Shown here one piece after another: positions 1 to 7,604 of a stretch of DNA of 7,638 bases. The first letter of the stretch is position 1. Each line of letters begins with the position of its first letter. Source of the stretch: Comamonadaceae bacterium. Lineage in GTDB: Bacteria; Pseudomonadota; Gammaproteobacteria; Burkholderiales; Burkholderiaceae_C. The notes below the pieces were generated by a model. The model was not told the DNA's origin. It saw only the letters and a program-made list of their open reading frames with translations, and made no database searches. The position numbers and the translations under genes are program-made. The stretch is from NCBI GenBank assembly GCA_947458415.1, contig CANGZG010000116.1, positions 1 through 7,638 on the forward strand. The letters are read 5' to 3'.

Positions 1-111
1 GCCATGGAAATGGCCGAGCAACTGATCGGGGTGACCATGCAAGAGCAAGGTGTTTCGCGCATCGTTGCGGTGGACATGGAAGCCGCGGTCAGCATGGCTG
101 AAAGCGCATGA
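1..111 (+). CDS. smc: Chromosome segregation protein SMC, C-terminal end (partial)
   Basis: Only the last 36 codons are present; the gene enters from the left edge and ends at TGA 109-111. The reading frame contains EQLIGVTMQEQGVSRIVAVD, which matches the final helix and strand of the SMC head domain, where 'QLIGVTM..PGVSRIVAVD' is the usual ending. SMC is a coiled-coil ATPase that compacts and helps segregate the chromosome in the nucleoid. The Walker A, Walker B and ABC signature motifs all lie outside the window, so its catalytic state cannot be judged. About 11 residues follow the conserved 'VAVD', forming a short alanine- and methionine-rich tail. Ten bases separate its stop from the next start, and smc-zipA-ligA is a familiar gene order, so co-transcription with the following genes is likely. 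Confidence 0.85.
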   Translation, partial: AMEMAEQLIGVTMQEQGVSRIVAVDMEAAVSMAESA

Positions 112-121
112 GAGTCAGTCA

Positions 122-1171
122 ATGAGCAATTTTCAGATGTGGTTAGCCATCGCGGGTGGCTTGGTCTTGGTGGTGGTCGTGGCCCACAGCACATGGACGT
201 CTCGACAAAACCAGCCCAAACAAGCGGAACCTTTTTTAACGCCTGACGAATTGATGGCGTTGGAAGTCACACCTTTGATTGAGCCGTCATCCGACACCGA
301 TTCGGCGTTGGAAAGTCCGTTCCAAGCCAGTGTCGGTGAACGCAATGTCAGCACCCAACTCGATGCACTGATCGACGTCATCGCGACCATGGAATTGGAC
401 GCGCCTGTCTCCGGCGAGGCTGCGATTGCTGCATTGCCATCGATCCGCCGTGTGGGCAACAAATTGTTTGTGGTGGAAGGTTTGAATGCTGACAACGGCA
501 ACTGGGAAAGTTTGCAAGCCCAGCGTTACTACAGCGCATTCCAAGCAGGCATCCAAGTGGCAAACCGCCAAGGCCCACTCAACGAGATTGAATTTTCAGA
601 ATTCGTGGTGAAAGCCCAAGCCTTCGCTGACGCGTTCTCCAGCACACCAGAGTTCCCAGACATGCACGAGGCCTTGGCCCATGCGCGGGAATTGGACCAA
701 TTTGCCAGCGCCCATGATGCCCAGTTGAGCTTTACCTTGCAGGCGCGCAAGTCGGCTTGGAGCCCAGGGTATGTGCAGCAACAGGCGTCACGGCTTGGGT
801 TTGTGCCCGGCGTCATTCCCGGGCGCATGGTGGTGGCGTCCTCTGTGGCGGGTTTGCCTCCTGTGCTGGTGCTGCAATTTGACGCCCGTGCGGCCATGGC
901 TGAAGACCCGAACCAAGCCGCGTTGCGAAGCATCAGCTTGAATTTGGATGTGCCACAAGTGGCTCAGTCGGAGCAGGCATTTGCCCGGTTGTGTGAAACC
1001 GCCAAAGAACTCTCTGACGCCATGGACGGCATCGTCACCGACGACAACGGCCAACCCCTGTCAGAGCAGGCCATCCAAATCATCGACCGCGATCTGCGCC
1101 AACTCTATGACGAACTGGCCGCGCGCGACCTCGCCGCTGGTTCATTACAAGCGCGTCGATTGTTCAGTTGA
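122..1171 (+). CDS. zipA: ZipA-like cell division protein (membrane-anchored FtsZ-binding)
   Basis: This encodes 349 residues from ATG 122. The frame is open further upstream, but ATG 122 gives a proper membrane anchor, sits just after the smc stop and has a modest GAGAG ribosome-binding sequence at 110-114. Residues about 6-23 form one hydrophobic segment (LAIAGGLVLVVVVA), expected to hold the N-terminus in the inner membrane with the rest in the cytoplasm. A short polar stretch follows (about 24-75). Residues about 197-339 match the ZipA C-terminal FtsZ-binding domain in pattern: a strand (SISLNLDVP), a long helix with FARLCETAKELSDAMDGIV, then TDDNGQPL and a final helix. In E. coli this domain binds the FtsZ C-terminal tail and tethers the Z ring. 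Unlike E. coli ZipA there is no long proline- and glutamine-rich linker. Residues about 82-195 look folded instead. The position between smc and ligA supports the call. Exact function in betaproteobacteria is less certain than the family assignment. Confidence 0.82.
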   Translation: MSNFQMWLAIAGGLVLVVVVAHSTWTSRQNQPKQAEPFLTPDELMALEVTPLIEPSSDTDSALESPFQASVGERNVSTQLDALIDVIATMELDAPVSGEAAIAALPSIRRVGNKLFVVEGLNADNGNWESLQAQRYYSAFQAGIQVANRQGPLNEIEFSEFVVKAQAFADAFSSTPEFPDMHEALAHARELDQFASAHDAQLSFTLQARKSAWSPGYVQQQASRLGFVPGVIPGRMVVASSVAGLPPVLVLQFDARAAMAEDPNQAALRSISLNLDVPQVAQSEQAFARLCETAKELSDAMDGIVTDDNGQPLSEQAIQIIDRDLRQLYDELAARDLAAGSLQARRLFS

Positions 1172-1179
1172 ACGGGGCC

Positions 1180-3255
1180 ATGCAAGAACGCATCGCTCAG
1201 CTGCGCCGGCAATTGCAATTGGCGGGCCACCATTACCACGTGTTGGATGAGCCGCTGATACCGGATGCCGAATACGACCGACTCTTTCGCGAACTTCAAT
1301 CGCTCGAATCAACTCACCCCGAACTCATCACAACCGATTCACCCACCCAACGTGTCGGGGCGCAACCCATGGCGGCGTTCTCTTCTGTGGCCCACAAAGT
1401 CCCGATGCTCAGCATCCATACCGAGACGGACATTTCGCCTGAAGGGGCGATTCAATTTGACACCCGTGTTCGCAAAGTCTTGCAACTGACATCAGATGAT
1501 CCTCCGCTGGAATATGTCGCTGAATTGAAATTTGACGGACTCGCCATCAGCCTGATTTACAAAGACCATGTGCTGGTGCAAGCCTGTACCCGTGGCGACG
1601 GACAAACCGGCGAAGACGTCACGCACAACATCCGCACCATTGGCCAAATCCCTTTGCGGTTACCCGATACAGCGCCCGCTGCATTGGAGGTCAGGGGCGA
1701 GGTCTACATGCGTCGCGATGATTTTGAAAGCCTGAATGAACGTCAGCGCCAACGGATTGCACATGGCGCCAAACATGAAAAGACATTTGTCAACCCGCGC
1801 AACGCTGCGGCGGGTGCGGTCAGGCAACTGGACCCCAAAATTGCCGCCCAACGGCCGCTGAGTTTTTTTGCATATGCATTGCATTTCCATGCGTCACCCG
1901 AGGTGGCGTTCTCTGCGGTAGAGGCCACGTTGCATGGTTTACAAACCTATGAGACCCATGACCACGTGCTGATGTGTCTCAAAGCTTGGGGCTTTCCTGT
2001 GTCTGAACATTGTCAACGTGTCACGGGCCCGCAAGGCTTGATTGCCTACCACCAACAGATTGCACACGACCGCGACCAACTGCCTTTCGACATTGATGGC
2101 GTGGTGTACAAGGTGAACCACATTGCTTTGCAGCAGCGCTTGGGCATGGTCAGCAGAGAACCCCGTTGGGCCGTCGCGCACAAATACCCTGCGCAAGAGG
2201 AATTCACCACGGTACAGGCGATTGAAGTGCAAGTGGGACGAACAGGAAAACTCACGCCGGTTGCCAAATTGGTACCTGTGTTTGTCGGGGGCGTGACGGT
2301 GACCAACGCGACTTTGCACAACGAAGATGAAGCCCGACGAAAAGATGTGCGTGTAGGTGACACCGTGGTGGTCAGGCGCGCAGGCGACGTCATTCCTGAA
2401 GTGGTGTCCGTCGTGTTGGAAAAACGGGCGCATGCAGGCCCTGTTTTCACCATGCCACGGGCGTGTCCAGTGTGTGCCAGTCCGGCGGTGCGTGAGGACG
2501 GCGAAGCCGACTATCGTTGCACTGGCGGTTTGTTTTGCAGTGCCCAGCGCAAACAAGCGTTTTTGCATTTTGCCCAACGGCGTGCGGTTGAAATTGACGA
2601 TTTGGGCGAGAAATTGATTGATCAATTGGTGGATGCGGGCTTGGTCCATACGTTGCCGGACCTTTACCGTTTGACCCGCGCGCAATTGACAGCGCTTGAC
2701 CGCATGGCAGAGAAATCAGCCAACAATTTGCTCGACAGTTTGGAGAAGTCCAAACAAACCACGTTGCCGCGCTTCATATTTGGTTTGGGCATTCGGCATG
2801 TGGGCGAGGCCACCGCGAAAGACCTCGCTAAACACTTTGGCAGCCTTGACGCCTTGATGGATGCCAGCACAGAGCAACTGCTGACTGTCAACGATGTGGG
2901 GCCCGTGGTGGCCAACAGTTTGCGCATGTTTTTCGACCAAGCCCATCACCGCGAAGTGGTGCAACAACTGCGGGAGTGCGGCGTGCATTGGGAAGAGTCT
3001 GCGCCGGGCGCGCGGTTGGATTTGCCGCTCAGTGGTCATACCTATGTCATCACCGGAACCTTGCCGACCTTGTCACGCGAACAAGCGCAAGCTTTGCTTG
3101 AACAAGCAGGCGCCAAGGTCGCTGGCAGCGTCAGTAAAAAAACCACCGCCTTGATCGCTGGCGAGGCCGCTGGCAGCAAACTCGACAAAGCCGTGGCTTT
3201 GGGTATTCCGGTGTTGGATGAAGCTGGCTTGCTGGCACTGACTCAATCAACATGA
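1180..3255 (+). CDS. ligA: NAD+-dependent DNA ligase LigA
   Basis: The product seals nicks in duplex DNA during replication and repair using NAD+ as adenylate donor. From ATG 1180 it has 691 residues; E. coli LigA has 671. Domain Ia is visible at the N-terminus (YHVLDEPLIPDAEYDRL). The adenylated lysine is K117 in ELKFDGLAIS. TRGDG, EVRGEV, FDIDGVVYKVN and the HKYPAQE element follow, then the OB-fold part (VGRTGKLTPVA). The zinc finger is intact with C429, C432, C447 and C453 in the CX2C-X14-CX5C spacing of the family. A helix-hairpin-helix region (around FGLGIRHVGEATAKDLAKHFG) and a C-terminal BRCT domain (about 615-691, YVITGTLPTL) complete it. An in-frame TTG at 1168 would add four residues and overlap the zipA stop as TTGA. 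ATG was preferred because it is the stronger codon, but neither start has a clear Shine-Dalgarno sequence. All key residues are present, so it should be active. Confidence 0.97.
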   Translation: MQERIAQLRRQLQLAGHHYHVLDEPLIPDAEYDRLFRELQSLESTHPELITTDSPTQRVGAQPMAAFSSVAHKVPMLSIHTETDISPEGAIQFDTRVRKVLQLTSDDPPLEYVAELKFDGLAISLIYKDHVLVQACTRGDGQTGEDVTHNIRTIGQIPLRLPDTAPAALEVRGEVYMRRDDFESLNERQRQRIAHGAKHEKTFVNPRNAAAGAVRQLDPKIAAQRPLSFFAYALHFHASPEVAFSAVEATLHGLQTYETHDHVLMCLKAWGFPVSEHCQRVTGPQGLIAYHQQIAHDRDQLPFDIDGVVYKVNHIALQQRLGMVSREPRWAVAHKYPAQEEFTTVQAIEVQVGRTGKLTPVAKLVPVFVGGVTVTNATLHNEDEARRKDVRVGDTVVVRRAGDVIPEVVSVVLEKRAHAGPVFTMPRACPVCASPAVREDGEADYRCTGGLFCSAQRKQAFLHFAQRRAVEIDDLGEKLIDQLVDAGLVHTLPDLYRLTRAQLTALDRMAEKSANNLLDSLEKSKQTTLPRFIFGLGIRHVGEATAKDLAKHFGSLDALMDASTEQLLTVNDVGPVVANSLRMFFDQAHHREVVQQLRECGVHWEESAPGARLDLPLSGHTYVITGTLPTLSREQAQALLEQAGAKVAGSVSKKTTALIAGEAAGSKLDKAVALGIPVLDEAGLLALTQST

Positions 3256-4157
3256 CTGTGCAAATTGGCATCGACCTGGGCGGCACCAAGATTGAAATAG
3301 CGGTGTTGGATGAGCAAGGGCATTGCATTCACCGACAGCGCCAAGCGTCCCCGTCGCACAGTTACACCGCCATCTTGGACACGATGAACGGGTTGCTGTG
3401 GTCGGCCCGACAAAGCTTGAACCTGCCTGCACCCCAAGTGATTGGCATTGGCATGCCAGGGTGTTTGGATGCGCACACGCAGTTGGTCCGTGGTTCGAAC
3501 ACCCAAGCCATGAACCACCAACCCCTGAAGGCCGATTTGCAAAGCTTGTGGGGTTGTGAGGTTCGGCTAGAGAACGACGCGAATTGCTTGGCCTTGAGTG
3601 AAGCCATGGACGGCGCTGGTGCCGACGGCAATGTGGTGTTTGCAGCCATTTTGGGGACCGGTTGTGGCGGTGGCGTGGTGGTCAATCGCCAACTGCTGAG
3701 CGGGCGCCATGCCATTGCAGGGGAGTGGGGGCACAATCCCTTGCCTTGGCCCACCCACGAAGAATTGGATGTTCCCCCTTGTTGGTGCGGATTAAAAGGT
3801 TGCTTGGAAACCTGGCTCAGCGGAACGGCTTTTGCGGTTGACCATGCACGGGTCAATGGGGGGCAACGCGATGCCATTGAGATAGTTCAAGCCATGCGCC
3901 AAGGCGATCTGGCAGCTGTGAAGAGCTTTGAGCGATACATCGATCGACTGGGGCGTGCATTGGCGCAAGTGGTCAACCTGTTGGACCCCGACTGCATCGT
4001 GCTGGGTGGGGGCATGAGCAATGTGCAGGAGATTTATCCGCGCGTGAATGCAGCGATGCAGCCCTGTGCGTTCGGTGTGACAGTGACCACGCCGGTGTTG
4101 CCAGCGCAACATGGCGATTCGTCGGGTGTCAGGGGCGCTGCATGGTTGTGTCGCTGA
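3252..4157 (+). CDS. mak: ROK-family sugar kinase, probable fructokinase (Mak-like)
   Basis: This is a 301-residue ROK kinase, the usual family length, expected to phosphorylate a hexose with ATP in the cytoplasm. The phosphate-binding loop IDLGGTKIE lies at residues 7-15. The catalytic base is D109 in LENDANC. GTGCGGG (135-141) is the second glycine-rich loop. The structural zinc site is complete: H161 in GEWGHNPLPW plus C177, C179 and C184 in CWCGLKGC. The adenosine-side motif VLGGGMSN and the ending HGDSSGVRGAAWL are also present. Several of these (EWGHNPLPW, LGGGMSNV, HGDSSGVRGAAWL) resemble E. coli fructokinase Mak more than NagK, hence the call, but sugar specificity in ROK enzymes cannot be read safely from motifs. 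Its ATG overlaps the ligA stop as ATGA and no clear ribosome-binding sequence precedes it, so translation is probably coupled to ligA. No sugar transporter or regulator is nearby. Confidence 0.85.
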   Translation: MTVQIGIDLGGTKIEIAVLDEQGHCIHRQRQASPSHSYTAILDTMNGLLWSARQSLNLPAPQVIGIGMPGCLDAHTQLVRGSNTQAMNHQPLKADLQSLWGCEVRLENDANCLALSEAMDGAGADGNVVFAAILGTGCGGGVVVNRQLLSGRHAIAGEWGHNPLPWPTHEELDVPPCWCGLKGCLETWLSGTAFAVDHARVNGGQRDAIEIVQAMRQGDLAAVKSFERYIDRLGRALAQVVNLLDPDCIVLGGGMSNVQEIYPRVNAAMQPCAFGVTVTTPVLPAQHGDSSGVRGAAWLCR

Positions 4158-4166
4158 CAGCAGGCA

Positions 4167-6788
4167 TCAACGATTTGCACCCAAGACGTCGAGCAACTGG
4201 GTTTCCAAATCAATTTGTGTGCGATTGTGTTGGAGCGCGGCACCGTTGATCAAAAAAGTGTCCTCGACGCGTTCACCCAATGTACTGACCTTGGCCAACA
4301 AGACGTTGATGTGGTGTTGTGCCAGCACTTGTGCCACACCGTAAAGCAGGCCAGAGCGGTCAGTGGCAGAAATGCTCAATAACCAACGTTGTGCTTTTTC
4401 ATCGGGTTGCAACCTGACACGGGGCGCCACCGGAAAGCTTTTGACTCGGCGCGAGACCCGTCCGCCTTGTCGGGGTTTGTGTAATGGCCCGCCGTTTTCG
4501 ATGGCTGCTTTCAAACCGTTTTCCACCATCGGGGTGAGTTCGCGGTAATGCACATTCAACATGGGCGTGACCACTTGAAAGGTGTCGAGCGCATAACCGT
4601 TTTTGGCGGTGTGGACTTTGGCGTCTTGGATGCTGAACTCGGCTTGGTCGAAGTAACCACATATGCGAGCGAACAAATCGGGTTGATCAGGGGTGTAGAC
4701 CATCACTTGCAAGCCTTCGCCCAAGGGCGACAACCGCGCCTTGACCGTGACACCGGCGGCTTGTCCAGCGGCTTTGGCCAACGCCAGTGGTCGAGACAGT
4801 TGACGGGTATGCCAAGCGATGTCTGCCGCTTCATGACGCATGAAATAACCCACGTCCAAGGTGTCCCATAAATCTTTGTGCGACTCAAACGGCATGGCGT
4901 ACAAGTTGAGGGTTTCCAGCGCTTCTCGTTTGCGCATTTCAACCAGTGCATGCGGGTCATGCGATTGCCCGCCCAACACCGCCGCGCTGGCGCGGTACAA
5001 GTCTTCCAATAACTTGCCTTTCCATGCGTTCCAGACCTTGGGGCTGGTGCCACGAATGTCAGCCACGGTCAACAAATACAAGGCACGCAAATACCGTTCG
5101 TTGCCAACCCGCTTGGCAAAAGCGCGAATCACATCAGGGTCACTCAAGTCTTCTTTTTGCGCCACTTGGCTCATGGTCAGGTGGTGTTGCACAAGGAATT
5201 CAATCAGGTGTTGGTCTGCTTTGGCGACGCCATGTTGTTTGCAAAACAACCGCACCTCGCGCGCGCCCAAGTCTGAATGGTCGCCACCTCGGCCTTTGGC
5301 GATGTCGTGAAACAACGCAGCCACATACAAAATCCACGGTTGCTCCCAGCCAGCCGCGAGTTGAGAGCAAAACGGGTATTCATGCGCGTGCTCAACGATG
5401 AAAAAACGACGCACATTGCGCAGCACCATCAGGATGTGCTGGTCAACCGTGTAGACATGAAACAGGTCATGCTGCATTTGTCCCACGATGCGCCTGAACA
5501 CCCACAAATACCGCCCCAGCACCGAGGTTTGGTTCATCAACCGCATGGCATGGGTGATGCCCTGCGGTGTTTGCAAAATACGCATGAACATGGCGCGGTT
5601 GACCGGGTCTCGCCTGAAGGCGGCGTTCATCAAGCCTCTGGCGTTGTAAAGCGCTCGCAACGTTCGGGCCGACAAACCTTTGATACCCACGGTTTCTTGG
5701 TAGACCCAAAAGGTTTCCAAAATCGCATGCGGTTCACGCTGGTACAAGCCATCGTCCACCACTTCGAGCATGCCGGATTTGTCCAGAAATCGTTCATTCA
5801 GCGCGCGCGGCGGGTGCGCTTGTGTTTGCTCGAATAACCAATCTTCAATGTTCAGGTGAATGATTTGGTTCAGCTGCGTCACAGCCTTGGCAGCCCAGTA
5901 GTAATGCTTCATCAATGCTTCACTGGCTTTGCGAGCGAGTCTGGCATCTTGCATGTCTGCGACCAGCCCCAACTCGGTCGCCAAGGTCGATTGCAAATCA
6001 AACACCAATCGGTCTTCGCGTCTGCGGGCAGACCAATGCAAACGCCAGCGAATCAGTGACAACAGGTTTTCATTGCGTGTGAGTTGGCGCATCTCCAGCG
6101 AGGTGACCATGCCACGCGCATGCAAGTCTTTCCAAGTCGATCCGAGCCCACTGGCTTTACTCAACCACAACAGCATTTGCAGGTCTCGCAATCCACCGGG
6201 GGATTCTTTGCAATTGGGTTCGAGCGAGTAGGGCGTGTTGTCAAACTTGCTGTGCCGCTGGTGCATTTCCAAGGTCTTGCCTGTGAAAAAAGCACGCGGT
6301 TCCAGCTGAGTTTTGAATGCCAAACTGAACGCTTGCATCAGTTTGGCGTCGCCGATCAACAACCGCGACTCCAACATGGCGGTTTGCACCGTGATATCAG
6401 CCGCTGCTTCGGACAAGCATTCAGACATATTGCGAACGCTGGAGCCGATTTCCAATCCAGCATCCCAGCAACTGCCAATGAAGGCTTCAATGCGGTGCTT
6501 CAACGGCGCGTCCGTTTCCAGTTGAATATCGTCTGGCAACAAAACCAACACATCCACATCAGAATAAGGAAACAACGCTTGCCTGCCATACCCACCGACG
6601 GCCAACAGCGAAAAATCGGGCGGGATACCGGCTTGTTGCCAAAGCGATTTCAACGTGTCATCGCATAAATCGCTGAGCCATTTCAAATGCTGATGAATTT
6701 GCGCCGCATTCGACAGGCTCTGGGCTGCGGCGCAACGGGACAACAATGCCGTTTTGCGTTGCTTGAAATCAGAGGCGGTGTGGTTCAC
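4167..6788 (-). CDS. glnD: Bifunctional [protein-PII] uridylyltransferase / uridylyl-removing enzyme GlnD
   Basis: GlnD senses glutamine and adds UMP to, or removes it from, PII proteins (GlnB/GlnK), thereby controlling glutamine synthetase activity and nitrogen-regulated transcription. The protein has 873 residues; E. coli GlnD has 890. The nucleotidyltransferase domain carries GGYGRQALFPYSDVDV at 65-80, with the metal-binding pair D77 and D79. SPGGLRDLQ (196-204) follows. The HD domain that removes UMP shows H451, H494-D495 in LFHDIAKGRGGDHSD, H535-H536 and D577. Two ACT domains, the glutamine-sensing part, occupy about 693-770 and 803-873, joined by a basic linker. Both catalytic activities therefore look intact. 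The start is GTG (CAC at 6786-6788 on the + strand), 3 bases after the map stop, with no strong Shine-Dalgarno sequence, so coupling to map is likely. No PII gene is in the window. The 3' end converges on the kinase gene with 9 bases between. Confidence 0.97.
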   Translation of the reverse strand: MNHTASDFKQRKTALLSRCAAAQSLSNAAQIHQHLKWLSDLCDDTLKSLWQQAGIPPDFSLLAVGGYGRQALFPYSDVDVLVLLPDDIQLETDAPLKHRIEAFIGSCWDAGLEIGSSVRNMSECLSEAAADITVQTAMLESRLLIGDAKLMQAFSLAFKTQLEPRAFFTGKTLEMHQRHSKFDNTPYSLEPNCKESPGGLRDLQMLLWLSKASGLGSTWKDLHARGMVTSLEMRQLTRNENLLSLIRWRLHWSARRREDRLVFDLQSTLATELGLVADMQDARLARKASEALMKHYYWAAKAVTQLNQIIHLNIEDWLFEQTQAHPPRALNERFLDKSGMLEVVDDGLYQREPHAILETFWVYQETVGIKGLSARTLRALYNARGLMNAAFRRDPVNRAMFMRILQTPQGITHAMRLMNQTSVLGRYLWVFRRIVGQMQHDLFHVYTVDQHILMVLRNVRRFFIVEHAHEYPFCSQLAAGWEQPWILYVAALFHDIAKGRGGDHSDLGAREVRLFCKQHGVAKADQHLIEFLVQHHLTMSQVAQKEDLSDPDVIRAFAKRVGNERYLRALYLLTVADIRGTSPKVWNAWKGKLLEDLYRASAAVLGGQSHDPHALVEMRKREALETLNLYAMPFESHKDLWDTLDVGYFMRHEAADIAWHTRQLSRPLALAKAAGQAAGVTVKARLSPLGEGLQVMVYTPDQPDLFARICGYFDQAEFSIQDAKVHTAKNGYALDTFQVVTPMLNVHYRELTPMVENGLKAAIENGGPLHKPRQGGRVSRRVKSFPVAPRVRLQPDEKAQRWLLSISATDRSGLLYGVAQVLAQHHINVLLAKVSTLGERVEDTFLINGAALQHNRTQIDLETQLLDVLGANR

Positions 6789-6791
6789 CTG

Positions 6792-7604
6792 TCAGCACGC
6801 GGTGGTGGTCACAAACGCAGGCGGCGCAGGGCTGCCGCTCGACAAGGTGAGCACTTCGTAGCCAGTGGGTGTGACTAACACGGTGTGCTCCCATTGCGCT
6901 GACAGCGAATGGTCGCGTGTGATGATGGTCCAACCGTCACCCATTTCCTTGATGTCGCGTTTGCCAGCATTCACCATGGGTTCGATGGTGAACGTCATGC
7001 CCGGCTTGAGTTCTTCGAGGGTGCCGGGCTTGCCGTAATGCAGCACTTGGGGGTCTTCGTGAAACACTTGGCCGATGCCGTGTCCACAAAATTCACGCAC
7101 GATCGAGAAGCCTTGGCCTTCAGCAAAGGTTTGAATGGCGTGGCCGATGTCGCCCAAACGCACCCCGGGCTTCACCTTGACGATGCCATGCCACATGGCT
7201 TCGTATGTCAACTGACATAAACGCTTGGCTGCAATGGAGCCTTCGCCAACGATGAACATGCGGCTGGTGTCGCCATGCCACCCGTCCTTGATGACCGTGA
7301 TGTCGATGTTGACGATGTCGCCCTTTTTCAGCGCTTTGTCACTGGGTATGCCATGGCACACCTGGTGGTTGATGGAGGTACAGATCGATTTGGGATAAGG
7401 GTTGCGCCCGCTGGGGTTGTAGTTGAGCGGGGCGGGAATGGCTTGCTGAACCTGGGTGATGTGATCGAAGGCCAATTTGTCCAGCGCATTGGTGGTGACA
7501 CCCGGCTGAACATGGGGCGTGAGGTAGTCCAAAACCTCCGAGGCCAGTCTGCCAGCGACCCGCATGCCAGCAATGCCGTGTTCGTCTTTGAATGTGATCG
7601 TCAT
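6792..7604 (-). CDS. map: Type I methionine aminopeptidase
   Basis: Map removes the initiator methionine from new cytoplasmic proteins and is normally essential. The 270-residue product aligns along its length with E. coli Map as I recall it. The five metal ligands are present: D101 (NIDIT), D112 (HGDTS), H175 (CGHGIG), E208 (TIEPM) and E239 (WEHT). The substrate-side histidine H84 in CHGIP is also present. It is the short form without an N-terminal zinc-finger or SH3-binding extension. ATG 7604 is supported because MTITFKDEHGIAGMRVAGRLA lines up with the E. coli N-terminus. The C-terminus carries a small variable tail rich in serine, proline and threonine (about 256-270). It is the first gene of a map-glnD pair. 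A promoter candidate lies immediately upstream, and no Shine-Dalgarno sequence precedes the start, since the bases just before ATG are ATCACCCC. Confidence 0.97.
   Translation of the reverse strand: MTITFKDEHGIAGMRVAGRLASEVLDYLTPHVQPGVTTNALDKLAFDHITQVQQAIPAPLNYNPSGRNPYPKSICTSINHQVCHGIPSDKALKKGDIVNIDITVIKDGWHGDTSRMFIVGEGSIAAKRLCQLTYEAMWHGIVKVKPGVRLGDIGHAIQTFAEGQGFSIVREFCGHGIGQVFHEDPQVLHYGKPGTLEELKPGMTFTIEPMVNAGKRDIKEMGDGWTIITRDHSLSAQWEHTVLVTPTGYEVLTLSSGSPAPPAFVTTTAC

Noticed and set aside
50..121. Longer zipA start at position 50 adding 24 residues
   Set aside because: The extension would overlap smc by about 60 bases, puts a charged, arginine-rich stretch before the membrane anchor, and ATG 122 has a better-placed GAGAG sequence.
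1939..2685. A 248-codon open frame on the - strand inside ligA
   Set aside because: It lies wholly opposite an intact, motif-complete ligA. Its translation is rich in histidine and arginine with no recognisable domain, which is typical of an antisense shadow of a biased coding sequence.
3362..3877. A 171-codon open frame on the - strand inside the sugar kinase gene
   Set aside because: It is fully antisense to a ROK kinase with all family motifs intact, and the translation shows no family features.
4096..4111. Perfect 6-bp inverted repeat (TGTTGC, loop CAGC, GCAACA) near the end of the kinase gene as a possible terminator
   Set aside because: It sits within the coding sequence, the stem is short and no T run follows on either strand, so it is more likely a chance hairpin.
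5277..5837. A 186-codon open frame on the + strand inside glnD
   Set aside because: It is antisense to the HD region of glnD, has no recognisable domain, and its composition is that expected from the complement of a real gene.
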